Assembly (NCBI GenBank): GCA_023369685.1 | Contig: SACZ01000001.1 | Location: forward strand, 62,381-126,380 | DNA length: 64,000 nucleotides | Origin: Prolixibacteraceae bacterium JC049 | GTDB taxonomy: Bacteria > Bacteroidota > Bacteroidia > Bacteroidales > Prolixibacteraceae | Direction: 5' to 3' | Shown here: in pieces, positions 63,438 to 64,000 of the stretch | How positions within the stretch are numbered: the first letter of the stretch is position 1 | How the letters are laid out: the number at the start of each line of letters is the position of its first letter | Program-made: the position numbers and the translations under genes | The notes under the pieces: generated by a model | What the model was told of the DNA's origin: nothing | Databases searched by the model: none | The model's input: the letters and a program-made list of their open reading frames with translations, nothing else

Positions 63438-64000
63438 ATGAAGGTAGGATTATATTTTGGATCGTTTAATCCAATTCACATTGGACACATGGCAATTGCC
63501 AATTATATGGTTGAGTATTCTTCGCTCGACCAACTTTGGTTTATTGTTAGTCCGCATAATCCGCTAAAAAATAAAAAAACACTTTTGCCCGAGTATCAAC
63601 GTTTAGAGTTGGTAAATCGGGCAATTGATTCCGACTTTCGATTTAGAGCTTCCAATATCGAATTCAACTTGCCACAGCCTTCATATACAATTGATACGTT
63701 GGTTCATCTTACCGAAAAGTATCCTAAGCACGACTTTTCGTTGATTATCGGTTCCGATAACCTAACCAGCTTTCACAAATGGAAGAACTACGAGATTCTT
63801 CTGCGCGACTACAATATATTGGTATACCCACGTCCTGATTTCGACGAAACAACTGTTACCAACTTAACCAATGTAGAAATTGTGCGAGCTCCCAATATGG
63901 AAGTTTCATCTTCATTCATTAGAAAAGCAATTGCCGAAGGTCGCGATGTTTGCCACTTTATGCCTAAAGAAGTAGCGGCTTATGTTGATGAAATGAATTT
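63438..64000 (+). CDS. nadD: Nicotinate-nucleotide adenylyltransferase (3' truncated)
   Basis: The first ~187 residues of NadD, which adenylates NaMN to NaAD in NAD synthesis. MKVGLYFGSFNPIHIGHMAIANYM contains the (H/T)xGH nucleotidyl-transfer motif (HIGH). FIVSPHNPLKNKK, IIGSDNLTSFHKW and the C-terminal SSSFIRKAIAEGRDV fit the family. The window ends only a few residues before the expected stop. Confidence 0.95.
   Translation, partial: MKVGLYFGSFNPIHIGHMAIANYMVEYSSLDQLWFIVSPHNPLKNKKTLLPEYQRLELVNRAIDSDFRFRASNIEFNLPQPSYTIDTLVHLTEKYPKHDFSLIIGSDNLTSFHKWKNYEILLRDYNILVYPRPDFDETTVTNLTNVEIVRAPNMEVSSSFIRKAIAEGRDVCHFMPKEVAAYVDEMN

Noticed and set aside
1-64000. CRISPR arrays, tRNA genes, insertion sequences or prophage genes
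   Set aside because: No regularly spaced direct repeats, tRNA T-arm consensus, transposase, integrase or phage structural genes were seen by reading both strands; a dedicated tRNA or repeat search would be needed for certainty.

Overview
The window is a 64 kb chromosomal segment from a member of the Bacteroidota, most likely class Bacteroidia. The evidence is AT-rich DNA, promoters of the Bacteroidota type (TAnnTTTG about 19-21 bases after TTG) in front of many genes, few Shine-Dalgarno sequences, a DUF3078 protein, a second EF-G of the Bacteroides EF-G2 type, and zinc-free L36 and S14. A position near Marinilabiliales/Marinifilaceae is a guess. No rRNA, tRNA, CRISPR array, prophage or insertion sequence was found. 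Both ends cut genes: dnaJ on the left and nadD on the right.

Region 1 (1-20.4 kb) is amino acid biosynthesis. After the dnaJ tail come a CobW-type GTPase and a secreted beta-propeller protein. The histidine pathway is split into hisGDCB-purU (2957-8270) and hisHAF-hisIE (17624-20357). Between the halves lie mscS, a DUF3078 protein, the complete trpEGDCFBA operon and a TlpA-like thioredoxin. Each biosynthetic operon starts with a promoter, a short leader ORF rich in the codons of its own product (HHYGHH for his, WWW for trp) and an intrinsic terminator. For his, the pre-emptor, antiterminator and terminator pairings can all be traced. The second his block has no His leader of its own.

Region 2 (20.5-29.5 kb) is mixed: an unrecognised protein with an Asp-rich tail, an overlapping three-gene signalling operon (membrane protein, histidine kinase, LuxR-type regulator), an EF-G2 paralogue with altered GTPase motifs on the minus strand, and a divergent C39-peptidase ABC exporter with its HlyD partner.

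Region 3 (29.5-47.2 kb) is the str-S10-spc-alpha ribosomal superoperon, from rpsL through fusA, secY, infA, rpmJ and rpoA to rplQ. Two promoters precede rpsL, and one overlaps a perfect inverted repeat. The map gene usually found between secY and infA in this phylum is missing. A 471-base region of stems and chained tiny ORFs sits there instead.

Region 4 (47.2-64 kb) is housekeeping: a small membrane protein bracketed by two related palindromes, ettA, an OsmC protein, a DUF4870 protein, hisS, hutH, a lipid kinase and a DEAD-box helicase (both minus strand), a GH29 fucosidase, maf, hydE with an overlapping unknown gene (minus strand), an AmrS-like radical SAM gene, yicC, gmk and nadD. A minus-strand small RNA is plausible between maf and the hydE operon. 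The strongest leads are the his attenuator, the his operon split by trp, the secY-infA region and the EF-G2 paralogue.
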